Below, piece by piece: positions 1-9,196 of a stretch of DNA of 21,070 nt. The DNA comes from an uncultured Pseudomonadota bacterium (GTDB taxonomy: Bacteria; Pseudomonadota; Gammaproteobacteria; Burkholderiales; SG8-39): positions 1 to 21,070 of the forward strand of contig CAITSH010000145.1 in assembly GCA_903895005.1 (NCBI GenBank), in the 5' to 3' direction. The position numbers and the translations under genes were made by a program. The notes under the pieces were generated by a model. The model made no database searches. It was not told the origin of the DNA and saw nothing but the letters and a program-made list of their open reading frames with translations. The first letter of the stretch is position 1; the number at the start of each line of letters is the position of its first letter.

Positions 1-1299
1 CCGAACCACCTCGTTCAGGCCCACCGAACTCGTTTCCATCAGCTGGTTCACGCCCTCGCCCAGCGCCTTGAAGAAGCCCGACTTTCCATTAAGGTCCATG
101 CGCTTGGTAAAGTCGCCGTTCACAGCCGCCGTCACGATGCCCGCGACCTCGGCCTCCACCGCAACTTCCGCGGTCGTGTCTTTCCACTCCACCACCGTGC
201 CAAGCCGCTTGCCGCCGTCATCAGTGATCGGATTGACGATCAGGTCGAAGTTGCGTCCGCCGACCTCAAGCTTGGTACGGTGCGTCTTGGTCAGCCCGCC
301 CAGCATGCCGCGCTGGTGCGCCGGGTTTTTGTGGAAGATGTCGATGTTGGTTCCGATCAGCTTCGCCGCGCTGAACTGTGGCAATTGCTTGCGCATATCA
401 GCCTCGGCCAAATTCAGCATGACCATCAGGGATTCATTGCCGTAGACAACGTTGTAATCGACATCCGCAACCATGACGTTAGTCGACACGCTTTTCAGCG
501 CGCCAAGGGCGCGCAGTGTGAAGCTGGCACGGTTGACCTGCTCGGTAACATCAGTGGCGTACTTGACGACCTTGAACGGCTTGCCATTCATGTCCATGAT
601 CGGGTTGTAACTCGCCTGTATCCAGACCTGCTTGCCGCCCTGGCCGACTCGCTTGTACTGTCCGGCGTCGAATTCGCCGCGGTTTAGCTTGGCCCAGAAT
701 TGCTGGTATTCGGTGCTGGCGGCATAAGCCGGCTCGGCGAACATGCTGTGGTGCTTACCCTTGATTTCATCGAGGGTGTAGCCAAGTGTTTTGCAAAGGT
801 TATCGTTCGCGGTAAGGATGGTGCCGTCGAGCCTGAACTCGATCACAGCCTGGGCCTTGCCGACAGCGGCGAGCTGGCCTTCAAAATCAGCCGCGCGCAG
901 CTTTGCTTCAGTGATGTCGGTCGCATACTTGACGACCTTGAACGGCTTGCCATCCTTGCCGAGGATCGGGTTGTATGAGGCCTGGATCCACACTTCTTTG
1001 GCGCCCTTGCCAAAGCGCTTGTACTGGCCGGCGTCGTATTCGCCGCGATTGAGTTTGTCCCAGAACGCGCGATATTCGCTGCTCGCGGAATATGCCGGAT
1101 CCGCGAAAATGCTGTGGTGCTTGCCGCGGATGTCATCGACCGAGTAGCCTAGGGTTTTACAGAAATTCTCGTTCGCAGTGATGATCGTGCCATCGAGTTT
1201 AAACTCGATTACGGCCTGCGCCTTGCTGATGGCGGCAATCTGCCCCTGCATGTCGATCAATAGTTCATCGTTTTGAGCGCTTTGTTTTGCGAAAAACAT
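1..1299 (-). CDS. Soluble multi-PAS methyl-accepting chemotaxis protein (3' end outside window)
   Basis: The frame is open for 433 codons from an ATG at 1297-1299 to the window edge, with a good ribosome site (AAAAGGAG) just upstream. Two near-identical PAS domains lie at about residues 23-133 and 145-255. They share the strings KAQAVIEF, GKHH and VWIQASYNPI and a closing YATD(I/V)TE, and are offset by 122 residues. A more divergent third PAS follows at about 262-375, then a HAMP-like stretch entering at about 380. No membrane segment is seen in the visible part, so a cytoplasmic redox, ligand or energy sensor is likely; PAS pairs of this type occur in BdlA/Aer-like receptors. The signalling tip should lie beyond the left edge. 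It is last in the visible che operon, 65 bases after cheW, which suggests it signals through the adjacent CheA/CheW. The ligand or cofactor cannot be told from the sequence. Confidence 0.9.
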   Translation of the reverse strand, partial: MFFAKQSAQNDELLIDMQGQIAAISKAQAVIEFKLDGTIITANENFCKTLGYSVDDIRGKHHSIFADPAYSASSEYRAFWDKLNRGEYDAGQYKRFGKGAKEVWIQASYNPILGKDGKPFKVVKYATDITEAKLRAADFEGQLAAVGKAQAVIEFRLDGTILTANDNLCKTLGYTLDEIKGKHHSMFAEPAYAASTEYQQFWAKLNRGEFDAGQYKRVGQGGKQVWIQASYNPIMDMNGKPFKVVKYATDVTEQVNRASFTLRALGALKSVSTNVMVADVDYNVVYGNESLMVMLNLAEADMRKQLPQFSAAKLIGTNIDIFHKNPAHQRGMLGGLTKTHRTKLEVGGRNFDLIVNPITDDGGKRLGTVVEWKDTTAEVAVEAEVAGIVTAAVNGDFTKRMDLNGKSGFFKALGEGVNQLMETSSVGLNEVVR

Positions 1300-1364
1300 G
1301 TCGGTTCTCCTTTTAATTCCGTTGCAGCGGGTGTGTGTGGCCGAAAATTTCCGTTGGTTGCAGG

Positions 1365-1874
1365 TCAGTGAACGGAGGCGGTATCGATGAGGCCCATATC
1401 CTTGTCGGACATCAGCTTTTCTATATCCATCAGGATCAGCATCCGCTCGTCGACAGTGCCAAGGCCGATGATGTAATCCGTATCGAGCTGGGCTGAAAAA
1501 TCCGGCGCCGGCTTGACCTGGTCAGCAGCCAGTGTGATGACATCGGAAACGCCGTCGACGACAATGCCCATTACACGTCCGGCAACGTTGAGGATGATGA
1601 CGACAGTGAATTGGTCGTAATCGGCCTTGCCGAGATTGAATTTGATGCGCATATCGACGATCGGGACGATGATGCCGCGCAGGTTGACGACCCCTTTGAT
1701 GAACTCGGGCGAATTGGCGATGCGTGTGATCGCATCGTAGCCGCGGATCTCCTGCACCTTGAGAATTTCGATGCCGTATTCCTCACTGCCCAGCTTGAAA
1801 GTAAGGAATTCGTTGGCGGTATGTCCGGCGGCGGCGACCGGGTTTGCTGCGACTGCGGCTTGGGTATCTGACAT
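1365..1874 (-). CDS. cheW: Chemotaxis coupling protein CheW
   Basis: A 169-residue single CheW domain, the usual family length. It opens with the typical [24 protein letters not shown] strand and contains the GVVNLRG motif near residues 61-67 that forms part of the receptor/CheA interface. CheW bridges chemoreceptor tips to the P5 domain of CheA in cytoplasmic arrays. The ATG at 1874 has a clear ribosome site (AAAGGAG) 8 bases upstream. It lies 55 bases downstream of cheA and 65 bases upstream of the PAS chemoreceptor, all on the minus strand, so co-transcription is likely. No missing residues or frame damage are seen. Confidence 0.96.
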   Translation of the reverse strand: MSDTQAAVAANPVAAAGHTANEFLTFKLGSEEYGIEILKVQEIRGYDAITRIANSPEFIKGVVNLRGIIVPIVDMRIKFNLGKADYDQFTVVIILNVAGRVMGIVVDGVSDVITLAADQVKPAPDFSAQLDTDYIIGLGTVDERMLILMDIEKLMSDKDMGLIDTASVH

Positions 1875-1929
1875 TTTGGCGCGCTCCTTTGAGTTTGGCT
1901 TTTTCGGGGTTCTTGGTGGCTGCCCTGGA

Positions 1930-4086
1930 TCAGGCTGCCTCGGCTAAGGGGGTTCGGGATGTATTAACCAGGCCGGCCACGTCAAGGATCAATGCCACCT
2001 TGCCGTCCCCCATGATGGTCGCACCGGATACGCCCTGGACACGCCGGTAATTGCTTTCCAGACTCTTGATGACAACCTGGTGCTGGCCGAGCAATTCATC
2101 GACGAACAACGCCGCCTTGGCGCCCTCGGATTCGAGGATCACCATGATGCCCTTGTGAAACTCGGTCACCCTGGGCCGGGCATTGAATACTTCGTGCAAG
2201 GCCACCACCGGCAGGTAATCACCGCGCACCTGCACGACGCGGCCGTGCCCCGAAACGGTCTTGATGTGTTCCACCGCCGGCTGCAATGATTCGATGATGT
2301 AGGTGAGCGGGATGATGAAAACTTCCTCACCCACGGCCACCGACATTCCGTCAAGAATGGCCAGGGTCAGCGGCAGGCGGATCGAAATGCGCGTTCCGCC
2401 TCCGGGGTTGGAACTCATTTCGACGTGGCCGCCCATGTCACGGATGTTGCGGCGGACTACGTCCATCCCGACACCGCGTCCGGATACATCGGTGACCTTT
2501 TCCGCGGTCGAAAACCCGGCTTCAAAAATGAGCTGGAACACCTCTGCGTCGGGCATTCCATCGGATACCGGCATTCCGCGTTCGCGCGCCTTGGCAAGAA
2601 TGCGTTCGCGGTTTAGACCGGCACCGTCGTCGATTACCTCAATCATGATGTTGCCGCCGCGGTGAAACGCTTTCAGCGTAATCGTTCCCTTGGCCGGCTT
2701 GCCCGCCGCCTCGCGCACTGCGGGAGACTCGATGCCGTGGTCAAGGCTGTTGCGTACCAGGTGCGTGAGCGGGTCTGAAAGTTTTTCGATCAGCCCCTTG
2801 TCCAATTCCGTGCCTTCGCCCTCGGTTTTCAGTTCAACCTGTTTGCCGAGCTTGCTAGCGAGGTCGCGAACAACACGCGGGAATCGGCTGAAGACGAACG
2901 AAATCGGCATCATGCGAATAGACATCACCGATTCCTGCAGGTCGCGGGTATTGCGATCTAGCTGCGCCATGCCGTTGAGCAGCTTTTCATATACAACCGG
3001 GTCCAGGCTGGCGCCGTTTTGCGCAAGCATCGCCTGCGTAATGACCAGTTCACCCACCAGATTGATGAGCGAGTCGACTTTCTCGACGCTGACACGGATG
3101 GATGAGGCTTCACCCTGCGGCGCCACCACCACCTTGTCGGTATCGCGGCGGCCGGCAGTTCCCGAGGTCACCGCCGGCTGGTCGGTAGCGCGGCGTCCGG
3201 GGCTCTTTTGCACCTGCGGCCCGTCCGTCACAGGCGCGGGTGGCGTGATCTGGGTAAAAAAGCCGAACCCCTGCTCCTCTTCAGAAACAACCGGAACGGG
3301 CGCGCCTGCAGCATCATCAAAAAAACCAAACCCGTCGTCTGCGGCGGCGGGCACGGCTGCCGATGCGGGCGCTGCCGGCTTTACCGTGATATCGATTTCA
3401 TCCTCGGTCTTGACGAAATCAAAGAGCTCGCGCACCTGCGCCTCGGTGGCCCAGCCGGAAAAGCCGAGCGTCCAGACCTGTGCAGTCTTTACGCCTTTCT
3501 TCACCTTGGGGCTTGCCAGTAACTCGAACGTCCCCATTTCGCGCAGGCTTTCGAATACCGGCTCGAGCGCCTTGGCTGATTCCGTGGTCTTGAAGTGGAT
3601 GTGATAATGATGAACGGGATTCACAGGCGACACGACCGCGGTCGCCCCGGTCGCCTCGGCGGCAACACCGCCGTCTATGAGTTGTTGCAACCTGGCGCAG
3701 ATTTCGGTTGCGGACGAGGTGTCGGCAAGCCCGTCCTGGCCGGCGCGGTGCGCCGCCAGTTGTGACTTCACAACATCACCCGCCTGCAGGAATACATCGA
3801 CCATTTCGCAGGTCAGCGGCATTTCATTCTTGCGCACGCGATCGAGCAGTGTCTCGAGCACGTGCGTCACACCGGTCATGTCGGTAAAGCCGAAGGTGCC
3901 GGCACCGCCCTTCATGGAATGCGCCGCGCGGAAAATCGCGTTGAGGTCATCGGGCGAGGCGGTCGCAGGGTCAATCGCGAGTAACAATCCCTCCATCGTC
4001 CCCAGGTGCTCCGCGCATTCATCGAAGAACACCTGGTAGAACTGGCTCATATCGATGCCGCCGCCCTGGGAATTCAGATTACTCAT
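1930..4086 (-). CDS. cheA: Chemotaxis histidine kinase CheA
   Basis: A 718-residue kinase. The P1 Hpt domain has the phospho-acceptor His56 in [12 protein letters not shown]. Residues about 160-236 form a regulatory-type domain starting YHIHFK, in place of a classical E. coli P2. A low-complexity linker at 237-325 carries two GFGFF motifs (252-256, 273-277) and two GRRxTD motifs (298-302, 313-317). P3 dimerisation lies at about 328-395. The P4 ATPase has the N box ([10 protein letters not shown], 442-451), the G1 box (DDGAG, 486-490), the F box around FEAGFST and G2 (GRGVGMD). The CheW-like P5 occupies about 580-715. All catalytic motifs look intact. It autophosphorylates and passes phosphate to CheY. 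The ATG at 4086 has a GGAG ribosome site; cheY ends 40 bases upstream. Confidence 0.97.
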   Translation of the reverse strand: MSNLNSQGGGIDMSQFYQVFFDECAEHLGTMEGLLLAIDPATASPDDLNAIFRAAHSMKGGAGTFGFTDMTGVTHVLETLLDRVRKNEMPLTCEMVDVFLQAGDVVKSQLAAHRAGQDGLADTSSATEICARLQQLIDGGVAAEATGATAVVSPVNPVHHYHIHFKTTESAKALEPVFESLREMGTFELLASPKVKKGVKTAQVWTLGFSGWATEAQVRELFDFVKTEDEIDITVKPAAPASAAVPAAADDGFGFFDDAAGAPVPVVSEEEQGFGFFTQITPPAPVTDGPQVQKSPGRRATDQPAVTSGTAGRRDTDKVVVAPQGEASSIRVSVEKVDSLINLVGELVITQAMLAQNGASLDPVVYEKLLNGMAQLDRNTRDLQESVMSIRMMPISFVFSRFPRVVRDLASKLGKQVELKTEGEGTELDKGLIEKLSDPLTHLVRNSLDHGIESPAVREAAGKPAKGTITLKAFHRGGNIMIEVIDDGAGLNRERILAKARERGMPVSDGMPDAEVFQLIFEAGFSTAEKVTDVSGRGVGMDVVRRNIRDMGGHVEMSSNPGGGTRISIRLPLTLAILDGMSVAVGEEVFIIPLTYIIESLQPAVEHIKTVSGHGRVVQVRGDYLPVVALHEVFNARPRVTEFHKGIMVILESEGAKAALFVDELLGQHQVVIKSLESNYRRVQGVSGATIMGDGKVALILDVAGLVNTSRTPLAEAA

Positions 4087-4126
4087 GCCGATGCTCCGCT
4101 ATCAGAGATGTGCGATTTGACGGCGC

Positions 4127-4492
4127 TTAGCCGATGACCTTCTTGACCACTTCAAGGAGCTTGGCCGGATCAAACGGCTTGACCAGCCAGCCGGTTGCAC
4201 CGGCGGCCTTTCCTTGTGCTTTCATGGCGTCGCTCGATTCGGTCGTGAGCATCAGGATCGGCGTGGACGCATACTGCGGCATACCGCGCAGGTTTTTCAC
4301 CAGCGTCAGTCCATCCATGCGCGGCATGTTCTGGTCGGTGAGCACTAGGTTGACGGCGCCCGCCTTCGCCTTGTCCAGCCCCGCCTGTCCGTCTTCGGCC
4401 TCAACCACGGAATAGCCGGCCCCTTTGAGCGTGAAGGCCACCATCTGCCTTATCGATGCCGAATCATCCACCGCCAGAATTGTCTTGCTCAT
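4127..4492 (-). CDS. cheY: Chemotaxis response regulator CheY
   Basis: A 121-residue stand-alone receiver domain with no output domain, as expected for CheY. The acidic pair D9-D10, phospho-acceptor D53 (in LTDQNMPRMDG), Thr83/Thr84 and Lys105 (in LVKPFDP) are all present. The switch aromatic (Tyr106 in E. coli) is Trp102 here, a variant common in this subfamily. Phosphorylated by the CheA encoded 40 bases downstream, it would bind the flagellar motor switch. The start is supported by an AGGAGAG ribosome site. It sits 27 bases after the MCP-like gene, inside the same minus-strand operon. Confidence 0.95.
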   Translation of the reverse strand: MSKTILAVDDSASIRQMVAFTLKGAGYSVVEAEDGQAGLDKAKAGAVNLVLTDQNMPRMDGLTLVKNLRGMPQYASTPILMLTTESSDAMKAQGKAAGATGWLVKPFDPAKLLEVVKKVIG

Positions 4493-4519
4493 TGCGCTCT
4501 CCTGATATTCGTTCTTGGT

Positions 4520-5737
4520 TCAGAACAACTCGATATCGCCATTGCTCATCTGCTGTTGATCTTCGCGAACCGGGTTTTTCGACGTATGTGCGCGCGCCAA
4601 GGCAATGCGCTCGCGCAGTTGCAACAGCACCGCGTTGGCGCGGCCGGGGTCGGCGCCGGGCTCCCCCGCCACCGCTGCGTCAAGCATCGACGGCAGCGCG
4701 GCCAGTCCGCCTATCATTTGTTCAAGCTCGGTGATGCGCAGACGGGTATGTCCGACGAGCTGCGTCGTCACATCCTGGAACTGCAGCGCCGTGACCGCGA
4801 CGCGCACATTCTCTTCGACTTGCCTGGCGATGCGCCCCAACTCATCGACGCCGACCGCAATGCCGTCGTTCACCTTGCGCACGCCGCTTTGCATTTCTTC
4901 GGCACGCTGCTTCGACTGCAAGGCGAAATTCATATCCTTGGATGCCATCTCGTTAATGGCGCCCTCGGCGCCGGATATCGAGCTGTTGACCGCCTCCATT
5001 TCGGCGCGGATCTGCCCGCTGAACTGGTTGGTACGGTCAGACAACACCCGCACCTCTTCGGCCACCACGGCAAAGCCTCGACCGGCCTCGCCAGCGCGCG
5101 CCGCCTCGATGGCAGCGTTCAAGGCCAGCATGTTAGTTTGCTTGGAAATACCCTCGATTTCGCGCAAAAGCCGCAGGACCACCTGCACTTGCGATTTGGC
5201 CTGGTCGATGCGTTCGACCAGGCCCATCGCTGTCTTGCTGTTCTGTACGGTCGAATCGACAAATGACGCGAGCGTCTTGCTGGTTTCATCGATGAAGCGC
5301 TCAATGCTGACCTGCTCGCCGTCGGGCGCCACCTCGCCCCTGGTAATCGATACCGCGAGCCTCTGCTGCGTCGCGCTGCAATCGTTCAGGGCGTTGAAAC
5401 TGGAAAGCAGCGTGGTGATGGCATTGGCAAGAATCTGTTGCAATTGGACGAGCTCGCCACCGCAGGCGGCGAACTGGACGTCAAGCTCGGAACGGTATTC
5501 GGCCAACACCTGCTCGGCTTGGTGTCGGGTCGACGCCAATTGCTGCGCGACCCGCGCAATTTCCGCATCGGCGCAGCGACGCGTCGCCGTCGCCGACGTT
5601 ATACAAATCGCCGCCGAGGCCGCTGCGAGTACCAGCACGCTCGCAACCGAACCCAGCCATGGCGACAGAAGCAGGACCGCTCCTGTAGCTAACAATCCCT
5701 GAATCAGCGCTTTTTTTGGCATGAACGCGTCCGTCAT
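4520..5737 (-). CDS. Membrane-anchored MCP-like signalling protein with CheZ-like motif
   Basis: A 405-residue protein. Two closely spaced hydrophobic segments (about 10-27 and 29-50) would form a membrane hairpin with no periplasmic sensor domain. A long helical region follows, with the conserved chemoreceptor tip at about 199-231, including [20 protein letters not shown]. After the tip, residues 319-326 read QFQDVTTQ. Its D322-x-x-x-Q326 has the same spacing as the catalytic Asp143/Gln147 pair of E. coli CheZ. The protein ends in GDIELF, an acidic tail with a terminal Phe that loosely resembles the CheY-binding tail of CheZ. First gene of the visible che operon; its ribosome site is weak (AGAGAA). 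It could be a sensor-less receptor, a CheY-P phosphatase, or both. The MCP assignment is firm, the phosphatase role is inference. Confidence 0.88.
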   Translation of the reverse strand: MTDAFMPKKALIQGLLATGAVLLLSPWLGSVASVLVLAAASAAICITSATATRRCADAEIARVAQQLASTRHQAEQVLAEYRSELDVQFAACGGELVQLQQILANAITTLLSSFNALNDCSATQQRLAVSITRGEVAPDGEQVSIERFIDETSKTLASFVDSTVQNSKTAMGLVERIDQAKSQVQVVLRLLREIEGISKQTNMLALNAAIEAARAGEAGRGFAVVAEEVRVLSDRTNQFSGQIRAEMEAVNSSISGAEGAINEMASKDMNFALQSKQRAEEMQSGVRKVNDGIAVGVDELGRIARQVEENVRVAVTALQFQDVTTQLVGHTRLRITELEQMIGGLAALPSMLDAAVAGEPGADPGRANAVLLQLRERIALARAHTSKNPVREDQQQMSNGDIELF

Positions 5738-6236
5738 TTCTCTGTTTGGGAATCGGGTTTAATTCCGACCATGGGTAATTATTGGTACATATCGACCAAA
5801 TCGAACGCAGAGTTAAGGGCTGTTTAGCAGCCCAAATCAGCGCTTTGCGGCGTTCGGTCCCGGAGCCGGGACGCAGAGGGCCGTGCCCGCCCCGCCCCAT
5901 CGACCGGGTTTCGGGAACGCCTGGATCACACTTTGCCAATTCGCGACTTTGGCGAGCTTGCAAGCCTTCAGTTTCAGGTGGGGCATTTGGTGCAGGCCGC
6001 GATTAGGGTCGGGTTGCGTGGCGACACACAGGACGCGATCCGCATCGGCCCCCAACAACAACCGGGGTTGCCACCCCGTATCCTGGTGTGGCGGATGCGA
6101 CGCCAAAACTGACAGTGACACTGACAGTGACAGACACAGACACATGCTCGATGAAACCGAATCTGCGAACACCCGGAATTAAATGGCAATTCGCGGCATT
6201 CAATCCCGTGCACCCGACAGCAAACGGGTTACCCGC
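5738..6236. other. Gene-free stretch upstream of the che operon
   Basis: No reading frame here has a credible ribosome site or protein-like composition; open frames on both strands give Cys/Pro/Arg-rich translations. It holds two short perfect hairpins: GGGCTG/CAGCCC with a 5-base loop at 5817-5833, and GTCCCGG/CCGGGAC with a 2-base loop at 5857-5872. Neither is followed by a T-run. A tandem repeat lies at 6108-6143. The promoter for the minus-strand che operon should lie near 5740-5800, but no convincing sigma-28 or sigma-70 match was found. Confidence 0.6.
6108..6143. repeat. Short tandem repeat (12 bp x2, then 6 bp x2)
   Basis: The 12-mer ACTGACAGTGAC occurs twice back to back at 6108-6119 and 6120-6131. 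It is followed by AGACAC twice at 6132-6143. The total is 36 bases of simple repeat in non-coding DNA. It is probably a slippage-prone microsatellite; no function is evident. Confidence 0.85.
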
Positions 6237-6431
6237 CTAGATCAGAAAATAAAGTTCGTCATGAACAGCGAGAAATAAGAGCCAGCCGATCAATACGCCG
6301 GCGCCGAATTCCTCAAGCAGGTCGCGCGCGCGCTCAAATCCCTCCAACTGCCAGAACAGCAGACTGTCCGCTTCCTCGCCGCCGCCCGCACTCCCGGGCG
6401 ACAGGCTGTTGCCAAGCCATCGCTGCATCAT
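6237..6431 (-). CDS. Small hypothetical membrane protein
   Basis: A 64-residue frame starting at either of two adjacent ATGs (6431 or 6428), with a strong ribosome site GGGAGG placed 6 bases before the first. This is the main argument that it is real. The N-terminal half is acidic and glycine-rich; the C-terminal third (about residues 43-64, GAGVLIGWLLFLAV onward) is hydrophobic and could span the membrane. No family is recognised. It stands alone between the P450 gene and the che operon. It could still be a chance frame. Confidence 0.45.
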   Translation of the reverse strand: MMQRWLGNSLSPGSAGGGEEADSLLFWQLEGFERARDLLEEFGAGVLIGWLLFLAVHDELYFLI

Positions 6432-6653
6432 GTGAAGCCTCCCTTGCCGCCACGGTGATGTGGCCAGATAGTGCGGATTGCCATAGGCGCCTGGAGGAGT
6501 TCAATGAGGTAACCGCGGTGACGACTGAACGCCCAGATGCAATACGGCCTAGGTACCTTACATCGGCAGCACCAGCCATAAATGAAGAAAAGGAGGGTAA
6601 AAAACCCGGCTTTCTGCACCACGGGCGTGGCGATACAGCCCGGCGAATGGGGA

Positions 6654-7898
6654 CTAGAGCCGGACTGGAACCTTTAGAAAGCCGCGAAAGCGCGCACGCC
6701 CACCGCGGAGCGGCCGGCCGGCGAGGCGGTAGTCCGGGAAGCGCGCCATGAAACGGCCGATGGCCGTCTCACCCTCCAGGCGCGCGAGGTGATTGCCGAC
6801 GCACTGGTGTGGTCCGCTGGCGAACGCGAGGTGGCGGTTGGGTGTGCGCGTGATGTCAAACCGGTCCGGATCGGCAAACTGCGCCGGATCGCGATTGGCA
6901 GCACCGATACATACATGTATTCGCGTACCGACCCCCACAGATACGCCACCGATGATCGTGTCACAGGTGGTCATGCGGTTGCCCAGCTGGTTGGAGCTCT
7001 CGAAGCGCAACACCTCCTCGACCGCCGTCTTGATGAGTGCCGGCGCCGCAATGAGCTTCGCCTTTTCATTCGGCCACTGCGCCAGCGCAACCAGCGCGTT
7101 GCCAATCAGGTTGGTCGTGGTTTCATGTCCTGCGTTAAGTATGAAGATGCAGTTTTGCAGCAACTCGGTATGCGTGAGTTTCTCGCCGCGGCCCTCACCG
7201 TCCGCCCCGACCTGCGCTTCGCCGAAAATCAGGCGTGTAAGTACATCTCGATCGCGATCGAGGGGGTGGCGGGTGCGTTCTGCAACGAGACCTTCAAGAT
7301 AAGCGAGAAAGTCGCGCACCGACTCATTGCCCAATTGCAATTGGGACGGGGTGAGGACAGGCTCCAGCGCGCCCAGGATGGCGAGTGACCAGGCGCGCAA
7401 AGGACCGCGCTCTGCATGCGGCACCCCGAGGAGGTTTCCAATGATTTCAATCGGAATAGCCGACGCGAAATCCTCAACGAGGTCAATTTCTCCGCCCGCA
7501 GCCTGCTTGCGCGCCATGGCGTCGAGGAGGCCGTCAACCAGCGTCACCAAGCCCGGAGCCATGTCGGTGACGGCACGCGGCGTGATGGCGCCCATGATCA
7601 ACCGGCGCACCCTGGTGTGCAGCGGCGGATCGTTGAACACCAGGCTGGTGGTGTGATGCGCGTACAGCGGAGAATCGCCGTACTTGGGCCAGAACTCGAC
7701 CTTCTTGTCCGAACTGAAAGTCCTGGTGTCCTTGTAGACCGCCGCGACATCGGCGTAGCGCGTCAGGAAATAGGAACCGTCCGGAAGCCGCTTTACCGGA
7801 TCGTGTTCGCGCAAAGCGCGGTAGTAGCGAAAAGGGTCGTCGTAAAAGTCCGGCTCCAGCCGTTGAATATCAAATGCAGCGGCAAGCCCGGCACTCAT
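6654..7898 (-). CDS. Cytochrome P450 (bacterial soluble type)
   Basis: A 414-residue protein of normal length for soluble bacterial P450s. The I-helix oxygen-activating motif AGHET is at 256-260, the K-helix ExxR is E295-V-L-R298, and the haem-binding loop FASGPHQCVG places the thiolate at Cys366. The second residue of the usual FGxGxHxCxG signature is Ala here. No membrane anchor or fused reductase is present, so it should need a separate ferredoxin or flavodoxin system; none is encoded nearby. It follows the di-haem peroxidase gene by 80 bases on the same strand and may be the last gene of that operon, although a hairpin lies in the gap. The substrate is unknown. The ribosome site is weak (GGCAGG, 4 bases before ATG). 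Confidence 0.95.
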   Translation of the reverse strand: MSAGLAAAFDIQRLEPDFYDDPFRYYRALREHDPVKRLPDGSYFLTRYADVAAVYKDTRTFSSDKKVEFWPKYGDSPLYAHHTTSLVFNDPPLHTRVRRLIMGAITPRAVTDMAPGLVTLVDGLLDAMARKQAAGGEIDLVEDFASAIPIEIIGNLLGVPHAERGPLRAWSLAILGALEPVLTPSQLQLGNESVRDFLAYLEGLVAERTRHPLDRDRDVLTRLIFGEAQVGADGEGRGEKLTHTELLQNCIFILNAGHETTTNLIGNALVALAQWPNEKAKLIAAPALIKTAVEEVLRFESSNQLGNRMTTCDTIIGGVSVGVGTRIHVCIGAANRDPAQFADPDRFDITRTPNRHLAFASGPHQCVGNHLARLEGETAIGRFMARFPDYRLAGRPLRGGRARFRGFLKVPVRL

Positions 7899-7928
7899 TT
7901 AACCTGCCAACCTGGGCCAGGATCGGCC

Positions 7929-7955
7929 GGAAACCCGCACCAGACGGCGGTTTCC
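7929..7955. other. Hairpin between peroxidase and P450 genes
   Basis: Seven-base perfect arms GGAAACC (7929-7935) and GGTTTCC (7949-7955) flank a 13-base loop in the 80-base gap between two minus-strand genes. There is no T-run after it in the minus direction, so it is not a standard intrinsic terminator. It may be an RNA processing or stability element, or chance. Confidence 0.35.
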
Positions 7956-7978
7956 AGCTGGTACCTGCCGCAGCAAGT

Positions 7979-9196
7979 TCACTTCTTCCTCACCTCGCAC
8001 AAAGGGTCGTCTGTACCGCTATTGCCACGCCACGGCGAGGTAAAGGTAGACACGCTCTCCAGAAATACGAGCAGGTCGTTTGTTTCGTCGGCCGTCAGGC
8101 GCAAGGGCTTGAGGATTTGCTGGCCATCGGCGTGCAGGCGATCGACATTGAGCTCGGAGTAATGACGGATGACGTCGCGAAGGGTCGCCATGCTGCCATC
8201 ATGCATGTAGGGTGCGTTCAGCACCGCGTTACGCAGTGTCGGCACCTTGAACTCACCGAAGTTGCGCTGCTCCGGCTCGACATGGCGGACGCTGGTCGCG
8301 GTGCTGCGCGCCGGGTCGTCATTCCAGCGCGAGAGCAGGTTAAAGGGACTCGCATTGACCTTCTGAATGCCCCCGTGCCGCCCTGGGTCGACGCGGCCCG
8401 GCTCGATAAAGTACGACACGCCTGTGTCGGCAAATTCGTTGTTGGTAAAATTCGGGCCGAAGTGACAGGTATTGCAGGCGCCCTTGCCGATAAAAATCTT
8501 CAGGCCGCGCTGGGCGGGCATGGAGTACTGCCCCGCCTCCTGGCGGTCGCCACGGGCCAGCGCATCACGGAAGCGGTCGAAGGGCGTGCGCCCGCTGATG
8601 ATGGTCTCCTGGAAGGCGGCCAGCACCTTGCCCACACCCACGAGCACTGCATCGTCATCGGCCGGCGGCGCTTCGCCGAAAATGTTTTCATAGCGGCAGG
8701 AGAGCTTGGCGTCATTACGAACCAGTTTTGCGACATGCGCCGCGGTGGCGCCCATTTCCTTCGCGTCTACGATGGGGCGCATGCTTTGCGACCAGAGGCT
8801 GTCGGCGGCACCGTCATGCCCGAACCAGCGGTGCAGCCTGATATCGAGCAGGCTGGGCGTGTTGCGATCAACCCTAGCCAGGCCGACGGCGCGCTTTTCG
8901 CCGTCTATCCAGTTGCGCTCGGGCTCATGGCAGGTGCCGCACGAAAGCTTGCCGTTGACCGACAGCCGAGGATCAAAAAAAAGTCGCTCACCGAGAAAAA
9001 TCGCCTCGGGGTTGCCCGAGGCGCGGTTGCTCGGATCATGCGACCACGGTTGCGGCCAGGGCCCGTGCCTGAGGATCGCCGCGGTCTCCTCCTCGGTAAA
9101 AGGCAGCAGGCTGTCACTCCCCGCCTCGATGGCGACACCGAGCCCAGCCACCACCACCAATGCACTGGCCATGCCCGCAAGAAAACGCCGCGTCAT
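7979..9196 (-). CDS. Periplasmic di-haem c-type cytochrome peroxidase (MauG/CcpA family)
   Basis: A 405-residue protein with an N-terminal export signal (hydrophobic to about residue 24). Two c-type haem sites, CGTCH (86-90) and CNTCH (241-245), have the spacing expected for the two domains of bacterial di-haem peroxidases. APYMHDGS near 328-335 supplies the usual Met (331) ligand region of the electron-accepting haem. It acts in the periplasm, either reducing hydrogen peroxide with cytochrome c electrons or, as in MauG relatives, oxidising a partner protein; the sequence does not decide which. Its ATG overlaps the stop of the upstream YtkA-like gene (ATGA, 9193-9196), with GGAGG 10 bases before. 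It therefore depends on c-type cytochrome maturation encoded elsewhere. Confidence 0.94.
   Translation of the reverse strand: MTRRFLAGMASALVVVAGLGVAIEAGSDSLLPFTEEETAAILRHGPWPQPWSHDPSNRASGNPEAIFLGERLFFDPRLSVNGKLSCGTCHEPERNWIDGEKRAVGLARVDRNTPSLLDIRLHRWFGHDGAADSLWSQSMRPIVDAKEMGATAAHVAKLVRNDAKLSCRYENIFGEAPPADDDAVLVGVGKVLAAFQETIISGRTPFDRFRDALARGDRQEAGQYSMPAQRGLKIFIGKGACNTCHFGPNFTNNEFADTGVSYFIEPGRVDPGRHGGIQKVNASPFNLLSRWNDDPARSTATSVRHVEPEQRNFGEFKVPTLRNAVLNAPYMHDGSMATLRDVIRHYSELNVDRLHADGQQILKPLRLTADETNDLLVFLESVSTFTSPWRGNSGTDDPLCEVRKK

Noticed and set aside
5738..5775. CCCGATTC upstream of the che operon as a possible sigma-28 promoter
   Set aside because: First box position is wrong and no TCAAG/TAAAG -35 box is found at the right distance.
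5837..6172. 111-codon minus-strand open frame in the gene-poor stretch
   Set aside because: Composition is Cys/Pro/Arg-rich, it runs through the tandem repeat, and no ribosome site precedes it; it looks like a GC-driven chance frame.
6598..6610. GGGT-AAAAA-ACCC as a terminator for the P450 gene
   Set aside because: The stem is only four base pairs and T residues form the loop rather than a tail in the minus direction.
8484..8492. GCCGATAA, a perfect sigma-28 -10 box on the plus strand
   Set aside because: It lies inside the peroxidase gene, which is on the other strand; no -35 match stands 11 bases upstream and no plus-strand gene follows.
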